64,000 nucleotides of DNA, taken from the NCBI GenBank assembly GCA_947568835.1, contig OX387605.1, forward strand, positions 3,534,001 to 3,598,000. Direction: 5' to 3'. The position numbers and the translations under genes are program-made. Shown piece by piece: positions 10,701-22,400 of the stretch (position 1 is the stretch's first letter; each line of letters opens with the position of its first letter). Below the pieces are notes generated by a model that was not told the origin of the DNA, searched no databases, and worked only from the letters and a program-made list of their open reading frames with translations. Source of the stretch: Protonemura montana (Eukaryota > Arthropoda > Insecta > Plecoptera > Nemouridae).

Positions 10701-13258
10701 AACCTTACTTTTATTTATGTTGAGATTGGAAGAGCGGTCTTTTCATGTTATTTTGCTGCAAGTTGACATATTTAAGCTTCCCAAGCTTGTCTACAAATTG
10801 GTTTTTGTAAAATTAAGTCGCAAAAAATTGCTGTTCCCGAAATAAGCTATGTGCATCAAACAACACGTTACACTAGGATTAATTTGAGTTTGCCACTTTC
10901 TGGGGTGCTTGTACCAACCTAGAAAACATGACACCATGATGCTACTGTTACACTAGGATTAATTTGAGTTTGCCACTTTCTGGGGTGCTTGTACCAACCT
11001 AGAAAACATGACACCATGATGCTACTGTTAACTATCCGATTTAAAAGCAACAAAATAATGTTTTTCTTTGGTTGAAACATTTCATAATTTCAGGAAAACA
11101 AAATATTTAATGAAAAACAATAAATGTTTACCAACCAAAGTTAAAATTAATATATTTTGGATTACTTTTAACTTTTATCAGGTTTAGGCAGGAAACCAAG
11201 CTCGCAAACTGCTTATTGGCAGCCATTGCTAGAATCCGCTAGTGTACGGTAGGTATTTAGCAGAAGTCATTAGGACTTTTAGTTTTGCATTTATATTCTT
11301 ATTTTTCAATAGAATTAATTTCACGTAAATAAACTGATAAATCCACAAAGAATTTAAGTGCATGATGCATTGTTTGGTCATAATTTTCTGGTTAATTTCA
11401 AACTCCCCGGTGAAGACTGGCTTTATTTTGCATTCTAAAGTTGGCAATGTGTAATCAGAGTCCACCAGCTTGTAGCAAGGTAAGGCTAACACAACTGTAC
11501 GTCCGACATACAGTGGCGTAGCCCTACGCAACACTCACAATGGCCGGCAAGCGAAACGACGGCAGCACGGGATCCGAGCCCGACCGCTGTCCGCGGACCC
11601 TGCCGGCGCCGACGCCGACGCCGACGGGCTGCAGCAGGTGGGCGTCGTCGGCTCGAGGCGTCGCGACGGCAGTGGGGGTCGTCGGGTGCTGCGCGACGCG
11701 CGCCTGCGCGTACGGCTGCCCACAGAAGGGACACGAGGTGCGCAGCCGAGGTGCAGGCTGTTGGTGGTGATGGATAGTCACTCGGCACGCTGAGCATGTT
11801 GTCACTGACTCCTCGCCGACGCCAACGCCGACGCCAGCGATGCTTTCGCCAGGGAAGTCGCCGCCTCCCGGGAAGCCGGGGAGCTTTGCGGTCACCGTTA
11901 CCTCGGAGTGCAGGTGTGACTGGCTGGGTCGCTGTCAACCACGCGAAAATTAGGTTTCAAATCGAATATTGGATTAGAAGAGTGGTTGTTTTTATATTGG
12001 GAGGCCCATTTTGCATTTACATATCTATTATGTTATGGCTAGAAGCGTCACCTCTTCCCATTCACCTAAATTCATTGGTACTCCAAGTTTACCTCTCGCA
12101 AGTCAAAAATGACAGCCAAGTGGACATTATTAATGATTTACTGGAGTTTTTGCAGGACTGCTTGCTCCAATTCGACACTATGTACTGTCTGCCGAAAAGC
12201 AAACGAGGTATTGTGTACATGAAAATAAACTTATGGGACAGTTCAAGTACAGAGACAAACAATTGTGTAACAGCCGAAAATCGATTGATGCGTGTCCAGC
12301 ACGAAAATTCAGGGTGGCAGTAGAATAACGTGTCTTCACGCGAGGAACACACCTTCGACCGCGATTTTTTGTGCAAGGAACACTTCGATTTCGACGGCAA
12401 TGATCCGTTGGTGCAGACGAGAGGAGGAAAGTCCACTGATTTTAGCGCAAACAATGAGGTTTTGCAAATGATAATCACTAGCTCATTTTCATAAACATCA
12501 CTAACAGCACTTTCACTGACGAGGGCAAGGAACTGCTTGGCGTAGACAGAGTGCGGCCCGTGGACCATCACAACAACACATTTTAATTGGAGCTGCTAAA
12601 CGCTCGGCAGGCGACGACGACGTCGAAAACGAGCGATCTGAGCGTCGCGACGGACGACGGCTAACTGGCGCATCAAACGAAGGGAAACTCGATTAATATT
12701 TCAACGACAATTTTATTCTATTGAAACTGCCATGTGAAATGGCGTGGGTTATTCAACCATGAAAAAGTTAGTTTATTTATTAATTTGGAAGAATTTCATA
12801 TGGCGCTTTCTTATTGCGTGTCATAACAAAGTACCCATAAAATACACGAGCTTCAGAGCGACCTTTGTTGTATACACGAGATATTTTATTACCCCCTACT
12901 TACTCGTCAGCAAGTTGACCATGGGCGGGAGTAGCCTTCTTAACCCTGCCACATACCTGCCATTGAGGCACTTGAAGCTCATTTTCCACACAATGTCCCC
13001 TAGCAAATCATATGCTTAAAGCCACCCTGTCATTAAGAGATTTCCAATCCGTAATACGGTAATTTCATAAAGAAAGGCAAGCAGTGATTAATTTAGGTGG
13101 AAACCCACGGAGTGCAAACATTTACGAATAAAATGAGAGCAAAATAGGGTGCATACTCTGCTCGACGACTCGATGATGATCTCCTCGACGTCGTCGACGT
13201 CATCGATGACGGACGGCGTCCTGAAAGTGTTGCGGAATCTCTCCCATACCCAAGACAT
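1761..13258 (-). CDS. HECTD2: HECT-type E3 ubiquitin ligase, HECTD2-like (17 exons)
   Basis: The protein should accept ubiquitin from an E2 on a cysteine and pass it to substrates. Exons in transcription order: 13258-13157, 11919-11539, 10333-10190, 9847-9681, 8319-8217, 8036-7947, 7418-7354, 6906-6751, 5359-5211, 5070-4883, 4694-4554, 4470-4285, 3635-3438, 3162-3088, 2988-2794, 2489-2374, 2025-1761. The sum is 2,721 bases, 906 residues, with every junction in phase. Family signatures are strong: SFCQYPF, DSEQQM, RRSHLVSDSL, KLKVSFVGEPGLDMGG and GMFVYH in the middle, then the HECT C-lobe with TTGSDRVPVGGM, catalytic Cys about 874 in HTCFNQL, and the end EGFGLE. The HECT domain occupies roughly residues 560-906. 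Human HECTD2 is about 776 residues; the excess is N-terminal. Exons 2-17 are well supported. Exon 1 (34 residues, starting MSWVWERF) rests on its ATG, a GTATGC donor and matching phase only. Confidence 0.93.
3881..4247 (+). mobile_element. 5S rRNA-derived SINE, copy 1
   Basis: A SINE whose head resembles 5S rRNA. The block at about 3915-3962 carries GATCACCGAAGTTAAGCAAC and GGATGGATGACC, which are the 5S internal promoter box A region and box C. The body includes GGTCCCCTTGGTGCTATT and GGCACCGGGTTTCC, and the tail GGTTAGGTTAATCATCAT. The same 5S head, body and tail recur at about 34375-34750, which shows it is a dispersed family. It lies antisense in the HECTD2-like intron between the exons ending at 4285 and starting at 3635. 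SINEs with a 5S-derived Pol III promoter are known as the SINE3 class. I see no clear target-site duplication. Confidence 0.85.
5360..6750 (-). other. HECTD2-like intron, no further gene seen
   Basis: An AT-rich intron of 1.4 kb. It holds a 16-A run at about 6628-6643 at the end of a short plus-strand open frame (6351 onward). I considered a retrocopy but could not recognise the protein or find target-site duplications. Nothing else stands out. Confidence 0.5.
8320..9680 (-). other. HECTD2-like intron, no gene seen
   Basis: An intron of 1.36 kb between in-phase exons. I found no additional exon, repeat family or RNA gene in it. Confidence 0.5.
10867..11030. repeat. perfect 80-bp tandem duplication
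   Basis: An 80-base unit starting GTTACACTAGGATTAATTTG occurs twice head to tail, at 10867-10946 and 10947-11026, and the next four bases (GTTA) begin a third unit. I read no mismatch between copies, so the duplication is recent or is an assembly artefact. It lies in the intron between the HECTD2-like exons 11919-11539 and 10333-10190. Confidence 0.95.
11539..11919 (-). other. HECTD2-like exon 2: Gly/Val repeats flanking a CxxC-CxxC motif
   Basis: This 127-residue exon of the HECTD2-like gene is unusually GC-rich for the region. It encodes two alternating Gly-Val runs made by GGCGTC-type hexamers at about 11608-11628 and 11816-11836 (plus-strand view). Between them lie two CxxC pairs (CSAC at residues 76-79 and CPFC at 97-100) separated by 17 residues, spaced as in a small treble-clef or zinc-ribbon fold. 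The region is followed by Arg/Pro/Ala-rich low complexity. Acceptor CCAG|TCACAC and donor ATT|GTGAGT match the phases of the neighbouring exons. Zinc binding is inference from the cysteine pattern. Confidence 0.7.
11920..13156 (-). other. first HECTD2-like intron
   Basis: An intron of about 1.2 kb if exon 1 is right. A 160-residue minus-strand open frame at 12089-12571 lies here, but it lacks convincing splice signals or family resemblance. An alternative first exon inside it cannot be excluded. Confidence 0.4.
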
Positions 13259-16200
13259 GGGCTTTGTCCACTGATCGGCTTGATCGTCACATCCCCCGGG
13301 GGCTCGCGGCGTTCATCCGGCAGAGAAAAGGGCACAGGTCACGAGGTTGCAATCCCGGGAGCGTCAAGCACAGGCCTCGGGGGTGTTTCCAACACCTCAA
13401 GCACAGTCTTACCGTGGGGTCTAGCACCCACGTCGCTGTCACTGGGATTTATTTAAAATTGAGATCAATTTTAAAAATGTTAAATAAAACCGTATTTCCA
13501 CTAACAGAAGAGACGTTGAAAACCAAGTCTTCTATGTCAGTTCATCTGCTAAACTGGTGAACCACACGAAAATCAAGTTTTCTTTTTCTTATAAACTCAG
13601 ATTCGCGAGTGAACTGCACCGTTTGTCGAATCGTCGACGCACTACAACGAAACAACATGATCCTGACTTAACATTTGACGTCCGACCAGCAGCGACGACG
13701 TCGCGACGCCGAATGGATGCATGAGCGTCGCGGCGCATAGCGTCGGTCTCGACTAATGGTCAGCCATAAGTGCTCATTACACATGACGCTCCATATTTGC
13801 TCAGGGGACAATCGATAGACGCGTGCTTGCCGATAAAGGTCATCGCAACAATCGGTATTGTGGTAAACGGATTTCTGTATCAATGCTTCTCTCGGCAGTT
13901 GAGACTGACAAATATGAGTCTAGCGCTGACCTAAAGAGAAACTTTCTGACGAATATTTTTGCAATTTCTGTGAACATTTTCTAACAGTACACATCAATCA
14001 TGCTCTTTTTTCGACTTCAAAAACTTATTTGCAAACATTGCGATAATTCACAAATACATTTGCAAGGTGTCAAATAAATACCATTAGCGTTTGACACCTC
14101 GCTAAGGCATTGATAGATTGCTCTTTTGATTCATTGCTGTTCAAATTTGATTGGACTCTGTGAATTTATTGTACATACCAGCACTAGGAACCGCGGCCTC
14201 GAGCATCTAAAAGACTGCCACTGCCAGGTCCATTGCAGGGTGGAGGGATCCACCATTGCTGGAGGCTCCTGAGGAGGGTGACTTCTCCTCAACGGTGCAC
14301 TGGCATCTCTGTCCCAAGCCACGTTCCGTTTAAAAGAGTGTACATTTCTGTTTCCTAGAAGGTTGTTGGTATTACTTGAATGCCTGTCATTACGCACTTA
14401 CCGAATCCTCAAATACAAGGTATACATTTCGCGCGGAGGCTGAAAAGACACTAAACACAAAACACTGAGCAAGGACGATTATTTTGTAAATCTAGGCCAT
14501 GAATCGATCTCTAAATTGTTACCCTCATGCGGACAACACTATCAAACTTAAATCTAGACATTACTTCGTTCACCGCATAAATTATTCACAGCAAACAGTC
14601 TTCTGGCACCGCTTATCCAAACGTACGCAAGGTTTTCCAACTTTCCCGAGTTGTTATGTCAAAGGCAGCAGACAGAAAATGCTGTTTCTTTGATCGGCGG
14701 AAAGTTCCAACTAGCTCTCAGTGTTGAGGGGGTTTGGGGGAGTTGGGGGGCCCGCGAATCTGTGGTCGGCGCATGTGATTTAGGACTCGCGAGGTCGCGA
14801 GTCGTGTGACTCCTGCGTCCCTGGTACCACGGAGCACCCTCACCGTGTGCGTGACTTGATTCACAACTTACGTGCTTGCACAATTAAAGTCACATCGGCG
14901 CTCTGCTCGGCTGGAGAATGCGGCAGGCCATTGGTAGATTTTGAGGGAGGTGGGTTTCAGTCAATAATGGAAGTAATGAAGCATACAGCCTGGTTCAGTC
15001 ACTATTTAACTCTTAATTTTTAATTTGGTTTGGTTTTTTGAAGCAGGTGTACTTGAGATACTTAAAGATGCATCTCACAATACCATGGCAGCTTCCACGT
15101 GTTTACCATATCCCTGATCATCAAAGACACATCCCTGCTTGGCAGAGATATACACGAGAGTTAAATGAAATACATTCACTTTCACACTAGATTTCATTCA
15201 AAAAATATTTCTAATCGTAGATTTATCTTCGTGATTGCTCGAATATAATAGTTTTGAATTATGCGAATGGCAATTAAAATGTATTTTAGTATTAAAATCA
15301 TTGTAATGTAAGTTACACGCCATTTGATAAAAAGCGAAAAAAAAACTACTGGTAGCAATTTATGAGTTTGCTTTCTCTAATATAAAATGCACAACTTTTC
15401 ATTTTTATCTCTAGCTAAATTACATGGACACAGACATTTTACTACACGGGAATACCGCGTTGATTGATGGCAGCTGAGCGACGCTGCTTCCAGGTCTTTA
15501 CCGACCAATTTCATGTAGGAACATTCTCTTAAAATAGACGATTCGGGAACGAGTTCCTCCGCTTTCCATTTCCTTGGCTAAATATACCTCGCAGTGAATC
15601 ATTACTCAAGCATTCGCCAAAGAGCGCTGCAGATTTGTTTAAAGCGACCTCACCCTCCACTTCCTGTCGCAGTTTACAACCGAATTGTCCCAGTCTTACT
15701 TCTTATCGATTCAGAAGAGTTTCTTTGAAACCTGGAATCCTTTCGTGTTTAAAGAAGTGAGAATACTGCCCCAGTTAGTCATCCAAAACATGACCAATGG
15801 TTGCTTTTGTTTGTTCTTTAGATAATTATACCTTAATTTAAAATATCGCCACATTACAATAGAACACCTAGCCGGAAGAGCATTCACCGGTCACTGCTTG
15901 TCTTCCCCTTCCGTGAAAGATCCAACGACGCTCCGTCGTTCTCTTCGCCGAAGACACCACGTAGGCCTCTCGGTCCTCCTTCCTGCTAATCGCCCCCCAC
16001 CGCCCACAATCCGTCTTATTGCTGCGATTCATGACTTATATTAGCCCATTTTCTCCAGCCGCTGCTTGCGAACATAACGTAACGTAACTTTCCGGTCCGC
16101 GGGTTCGCATCTCGGTTCGATACGCTCGCTCGGCACGCCGGCAAAGCGACTCCTCGAGGTGGGCGCAGAACTCGCGTCATTTCCCGACCTCTTCCTGCCA

Positions 16201-16479
16201 TCGCCGGCTCGGCACACAGACCCACAAGGAAGGCCGTTGGTCAATCTACGCGCCAACTCATTTTCTCCTCGCAACGGGTCTTCGGCTACGAGCGTTGTAC
16301 TCGCGTTGGTCATTTCCACACCGCCTAGAAGAAACCGTGGATATTTTCTGCAGTGCAGTGCGTTCTTCTGTGATACCGCGTGTTGCCAATGTTAAAATCG
16401 CCAGTGAAACAACTCAAGACGCAAGACATCGAGTGGTCGAGTGGTCGAGGAGGTCGCCTTAGCGCACGGGTCGCTAAGC
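13259..16479. other. intergenic region between divergent HECTD2-like and HSPA12-like genes
   Basis: About 3.2 kb separating divergently transcribed genes, so both promoters should lie here. The stretch from about 16,000 to 16,480 is the likely 5' UTR and promoter of the HSPA12-like gene, with an in-frame TGA upstream of its ATG. Short minus-strand frames at 14131-14397 and 14659-14883 have no supporting evidence. Confidence 0.4.
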
Positions 16480-19400
16480 ATGTCGGTGTCGCGCGCGACA
16501 TCGCTCGACCTGTCGCCGTCCAGCACCGCCGTCGGGTGTCCGTCAAGCCCCAGTCTTCCGCCCGTCACGTGGAGGTTTCCGTCACACATGTTTGAGTCGT
16601 TCGTCCACCCCAGGAGGGACGAGCTCGCCGGCAACGCGACGCAACAACAACTGCTCAGGCAGCACCAATTCCAGCAGAAGCAGCTCCGATTGCAGCAACA
16701 GCATGCGTGGAACAAACAGTACCGACAGGATCTGCAGAAACAGGAAATCCATCCGGACTTGGAGCAACAAGTTCAGCACTACCAGCGCAAACACGGCGAG
16801 TTCTACTTGAAGCATAAGTTATTGAAACATCAGGACGATCAGAGGATGGTTCAAGAGAACATCAACGAACAAGTGCAGCGTTATCAGAAGCAGCAGCAGG
16901 AGCTACAACAAGAGCTTCAGAAACATTTTGACCACCAGAGCCAGATGAAAGACGGAGGCCACGGGCGTGACGACGCCGGTGAGTTCGGCGTCGACTACCA
17001 AGAACGTCTTCGGAGCGTCGCCAAGCAGGACGCTGTCGACGACACCCAGGGGTTCCAGTTGGTGCGCGCCCAGCCCTTTTCCAGCTACGAGGAGTACCTT
17101 CGGAGTGTCGAGATCGAGGTGCCCGGTCATGAAACGGAAGCGAGCGACGACCCCTTCCGCAGAGATGTCGCTGCGCTGACAGTTCTTCCCGTTACCGCGC
17201 AGCTCCAAGGTAAAGAGTCTGCGCCATCGCACGCGATACTCTAATTGCAAGGCGTTTTTGTAAAATGGCTAATTAGTTATTTAGTACGTACTACATTGTT
17301 TAACTCGCATACTGGCTCCTTCATGCTCGCTACGGGGTACGGACGGAATGCATTTCACTGCTACAAGAAAAATTAGCCGCGATTTTGAGACGTCAGAATC
17401 ACAGTTAGTCGGCATGTGGATTTGTTGTTTTTGCGTTGTTTCTTCTGGTTCTTGGAGGATGTATCAATCATGGTCAGAGATCAGAGGCAGTCGAGTGAGA
17501 CGGAGGGAAAACGCCCATGTTTTGATAGGCGTTTGTCAATGAGCTTCTGGCATGCCAGGGTGTAGCAGTCAAAGACTCTGTGCACGCCTTGCGATTCCTT
17601 CTACAACTAATAACTCACCTAAAACTCGGAGGAAACAACTCTCTCTAACCCATCATAGCAAATCTTTAATTCATTGTTTAGCATCTCCCGCGAAGTTGCT
17701 CGACGGGAACATAAAGACTCTAAGACGAAAAAAAACAGAGTTTTCCTCTTGCATCAAGTTGAAGACGCCATGCCTCTGGTTGTTTAGGTCAGCGATTTCG
17801 CCAATTTGGTATGCAGACCATTTCAATATTTTAACGTTATTATACAAAACTAGAGGAAATCACGGAAATTATCATAATAGCTGTTACATGTTACAAAAAA
17901 AGCATACGAAATACTTAGGATGCCAACATTGTTATCGCTTAGAAAATAACAATTTTATATTGCAGTCATTACTTACACATATTTTGTCATGTTGAGTACA
18001 ATTAAAAATTTATGCAACCGCGTTATGCCAGTAAAATTGGACTTCAATTAAAATCCCCGGAATTTGTTTTCAATCTGTTGATAAAACAAAAAACTTAAAA
18101 CGATACAGGTTTTGTTCCCGATTCGCTCTAAATCAGTGGCCATCTTATAATCAATCAACAGCGACGTAATCTCAGATTTTTCACATTTTATCGCCGTACT
18201 GTGATTGTCCTCTGCAATCGACACAATCACTCACTCTGTGACGTTGTACGCATGTTTTCACGCAGCTCGCTGATGTCAATTGACCGTGGTTTAATTTAAG
18301 AACGGTCGTAAAGTCTGCCGGAGTCTAATGCCTCATCAAAGTACCAAGATAACGTTGACGTAAATTCTCATTACAGGTATTCTCACTAACCGTGCCGACT
18401 AAACCTCAATGAATTATGACTAATACCTTGATTGATGATTTGACTATGATTTGACTTTGATTCAATTTCGTAATTAAGCTAAATTTAGTTTGATGCCTAA
18501 TAGAATAATCGTCGTCTACTTCCACAAGACTTGCACAGGAAAAGAAGGCACCAAAGAATCGCTAAAATTAGTTGCCTCTATGTCCTATCCAAGAGCCCCG
18601 GCCACTTCCTCCGATTGCCCGGTGACAATCTCCGGAAGTCAAGGCGTTAAAGAAGCCACTTGCCGCCCATTTAAACGAGCCATGTGCAATTTGTACCTAC
18701 TAATTACTGCCATCCGGCCCCTGTTGAAACCGTAGTCTCACTTGCTGGGCGAATTAAGCTGCTATTTGCAACAATTATCTACAATTTATAATCAGAGGTA
18801 GTCGAGTAACTCAACACCCCAGCTAGCCAAGTATTCGCAACAAGGGAAGCGATAGCAATGCACTTTTCGCACAATTTTTTTAATCATATTCGATTTCTAG
18901 CTCTCAATAAAAGTTGATTATCAAAGCTTTCATGCAGCAACGCTGATTGCTCGTATACATCACATCCAATTATCTGGTGTTTGTTTCAATAAAATACAAA
19001 GCTCCCTGATGATGTATAGACACAAAGAAGTAGATATTAATTGATATCATACTATATAATTGGTTTAATTACGGTAAGGCAATTGGAATGTTTACCACTC
19101 ATATATAGGTAAACATGTGTGAAGCATGGTACAATCGCGACCGGCCGACTAAAATCTAGGCTAATTGCATGTAAATTGACCCCCATTGTTCTTGCAATTC
19201 TCAAATCTGGATAATTATCCCATGCACGTGAACGAGTGTAGTGTCCGGCTCCACATACTTGCACATGAGTGTTCTAACTCGCAGACTCCAAGTTCAGTGC
19301 CAAGATTAATTTTTACCCAGTAGCCGGCCAGGTGCCTTGCGAGCAGCTTCCGTTGGGACCCGTTTCTAATCTCAGTCGTCCTCTAAATTCGGTGTCTGTT

Positions 19401-22400
19401 TCCAGACGGTCCGATCATGCTGCAAATCGCGGGGGTCACGACTGACAGCTCGTCGGACGACAGCTTACTGAGTCTGCGAAGAAACCGCCAGGACCTGTCT
19501 ATGGACTCGGGCATCCAGGGCAGCTCCTGCGACCTGGCAGACTCGTCAGACCCAGAAGAAAACCAGGAGGCAGCCTGCAAATCGGGTCGCGTTCGAAGTG
19601 CAATCGGAAGTGACTTGAAGACGGTGTCAGCTGGCGCCATGCTCGACGGTGAAACCTACAACCTGGTGGAGGAGGTCTATGTGGAGGAAGATCCGAAGAG
19701 TCGCTTCCAGAAGGAGGCGATCCGGGCCAGCATGAAGAAGCCGGCGAAGAGGCCGACCAAGGTGACTGAAATCACGATCACGGGGGACGACGCCAAGATG
19801 CACGCGTTTGCCGAGAACAACGCCGTCGTGAACACGTTGCCGAAGACGCGACCGACGCCCGTCCCCGCCAAGAGGTCACTGAGCAGCGCCAGCCAATCGA
19901 GGGTGGCGCCGCCGCGACTCTTTATTAAGAACAACTGCCGGCGTCCATGCAGTGTATCGGCCAACAAGTACATGTCCCTGGACAGCCTGAACGCGGCGGC
20001 GTCGATCCTCGAGGAGCAGCGCGGACTGCCCTTCAACGCGACCTCCCTGGACAGCGTACACCAGACCACGTTCCCGTCTGCCATCGACGACCTAATCGAC
20101 CAGGCGTTCGAGACAGACGACGACCGCGACGGCGTTCAGGACATGGCGTGCGACAGCTTGGAGGACGTCGCCGTCAAGAACGCGCCGACCGCGAAGAGCG
20201 GGGTGCATCCCGCGAAGCCGAAGATTGCAGACAATCGTTTCGTGGTGGTGGCCATCGACTTCGGCACCACGTACACGGGATACGCGTTCACTTTTGTGCG
20301 CGACCCGGACGTGACCATACACATGATGCGCAAGTGGGAGGGTGGCGACCCGGGAATCAACAACCAGAAGATCCCGACCACGTTGCTGCTGACGCCAGCT
20401 GGTGACTTCCACTCGTTCGGCTTCGCGGCGCGCGACTTCTTCCACGATCTCGAGCCGCAGGAGGCGAAGAAGTGGCTCTACTTTGACAAGTTTAAGATGG
20501 TGTTGCATCAGGAGCAGCACGTGAGTCGGGGGTGTCTACTTAGCGCAGCCAACGGGAGGCAGGTGTCGGCCGTGAGTGTCTTCGGGAAGGCGTTGAGACA
20601 TCTTAAGGAATTGGTGCTCACCGAGTTGTCAGACCAAGCGGGAGGCGAGGTCAAGGCCGACGATGTCCGATGGGTGGTTACCGTCCCGGCGATCTGGAAG
20701 CAGCCCGCCAAACAGCTGATGCGCGAGGCTGCCTACCAGGTAACCAGGAGGCCATGGCGTTCATGGCGAGGAGAGGGACAAAGGACACTTTTTCGTGGCT
20801 GAACAAATTAGAGTTATAGACCGAATATAGCTGGAAATTTCAATTACCCTCACATATTTCGTAAAAGCCCCGGATACCACAAAAGACCAACCTTGTCAAT
20901 CATTTCTCTGCTAAACTCTTGTACTCGGTTTTTTACCTGCGCCTAATTTTTAAACGTAGTTTATCTGAGTCATTGTCGCCAAGTAACAAATCATCTTCTA
21001 ATTAACTCATTACACTGTGAGCAGCAAGCAATCCATTTTCGCTTTACATGTCAAAGCAAAGAATTTGGCCAAGTTTCCCCGATACATTACATTTTGCGAT
21101 CATTGAAACCTGAAAGGCTGTCCCGCTGCTGCCGGAAGTGACCTCGATTGCACCCCCTACCGACCGACCGGCAATTCATTGTCCTCGTATCGCTGCCCAG
21201 TCCAGAAAGTGGAAGTGAATCCGGTGACTCGGGACGGACCCAGAGGGTCTATAGTTGTACCAGGACAAGAGTATCCAACTCCTCACCCCGCATTCACGTA
21301 GTAAGCAGGCAGGATACCAGTGTCCACAGTGTTCACGCATCGATTCGCTCCACCGACTCGATTCACTGGCTGTTTACACATGAATTGACTGAATACGTCA
21401 CGTTGCAATGAGACGGGGTATGTTGACGAATAGCCAGGACAACGTTAAACAAGCAGACATCCCTTTTATACCCATGAGACCGCCTCCTTACCAAATAATG
21501 ACCTAGAACTAACATGATAGCAATCGCCTCTCTGCGGTCACCAGGCGGGTATCGCCGACGCCGCCCACCCCGACGGGCTGCTGATCGCCCTGGAGCCCGA
21601 ATGCGCGTCGCTCTGTTGCCGGAAGCTGCGTATGAACCAGCTGGTGCCAGAGCGCGCTATGGAGAAGGACAACGCCTCCACGTGGTCGTCGACGGCCAGC
21701 CTCCCCGCCATGGAGCCGGCGCCGAGCGAATTGCTTCTCCACGACACCAAGGAAGGTAGGATGAGATCGACAATAAATGACAATAACGACAATGATGGAC
21801 AATAACGTAGCAAATGGTTGCGGGACTTTTCACTAGCCGAACTTTTGGAACACGGGCTCGGATGTCACCCAATCATCATGCGGCTTCTTTCTTTAGCCAG
21901 ACATTTAACTATCCCATGACTAGGTCATTGTGTCGCGCGCTCCTGAGATTCACCCACGGACTGAACTTAGCAGAAACGCAAATAATTAGTGAAATGAAGT
22001 AATAATGATCGTAATTATTGTCCTAATTAGCAATGTCTTTGTTCTTCTGCGTGTTCCACGGAATTTGCCGTGGGGAGCTGAAATCGAATGGAGACTAAAT
22101 TTCTAATGCATGCAAATTGTATTGACGATCAATTGAATCTAGGCGCGTGCTAGGAGTGCGATTTCTCGATAGATACGCAGTGCGTGCCTAGACACATTTT
22201 CTTAATTTGTCTGCGAATCAAGTCGGTATGCAATCGGCAGGGAAAGTTGACTCCTGGAAAGCGACATCCAGTCATGAGAGGTCGGGCAAGTCCTCAAACG
22301 TTTGCAAATCATCTTAACAATCAGCTCAGTTTTCAAGCAAAGTATACCTCACTCAGAAAATGGCAAAACTAAAGCAATACGACACTCCTGTCTGCTGTGC

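Noticed and set aside
11511..11530. CAGTGGCGTAGCC, similar to the end of the hAT-like element
   Set aside because: It points into a coding exon and has no partner end or target duplication.
11486..11938. Arg-rich 150-residue minus frame over HECTD2-like exon 2
   Set aside because: Alternative frame of the exon; only the frame with CxxC pairs keeps phase with neighbouring exons.
12089..12571. 160-residue minus-strand frame as the first HECTD2-like exon
   Set aside because: No good donor in phase with exon 2; the exon at 13258-13157 fits better.
19677..20520. Long minus-strand open frames (135 and 142 residues) opposite the HSPA12-like second exon
   Set aside because: They are antisense shadows of a GC-rich coding exon whose plus frame has clear Hsp70 motifs.
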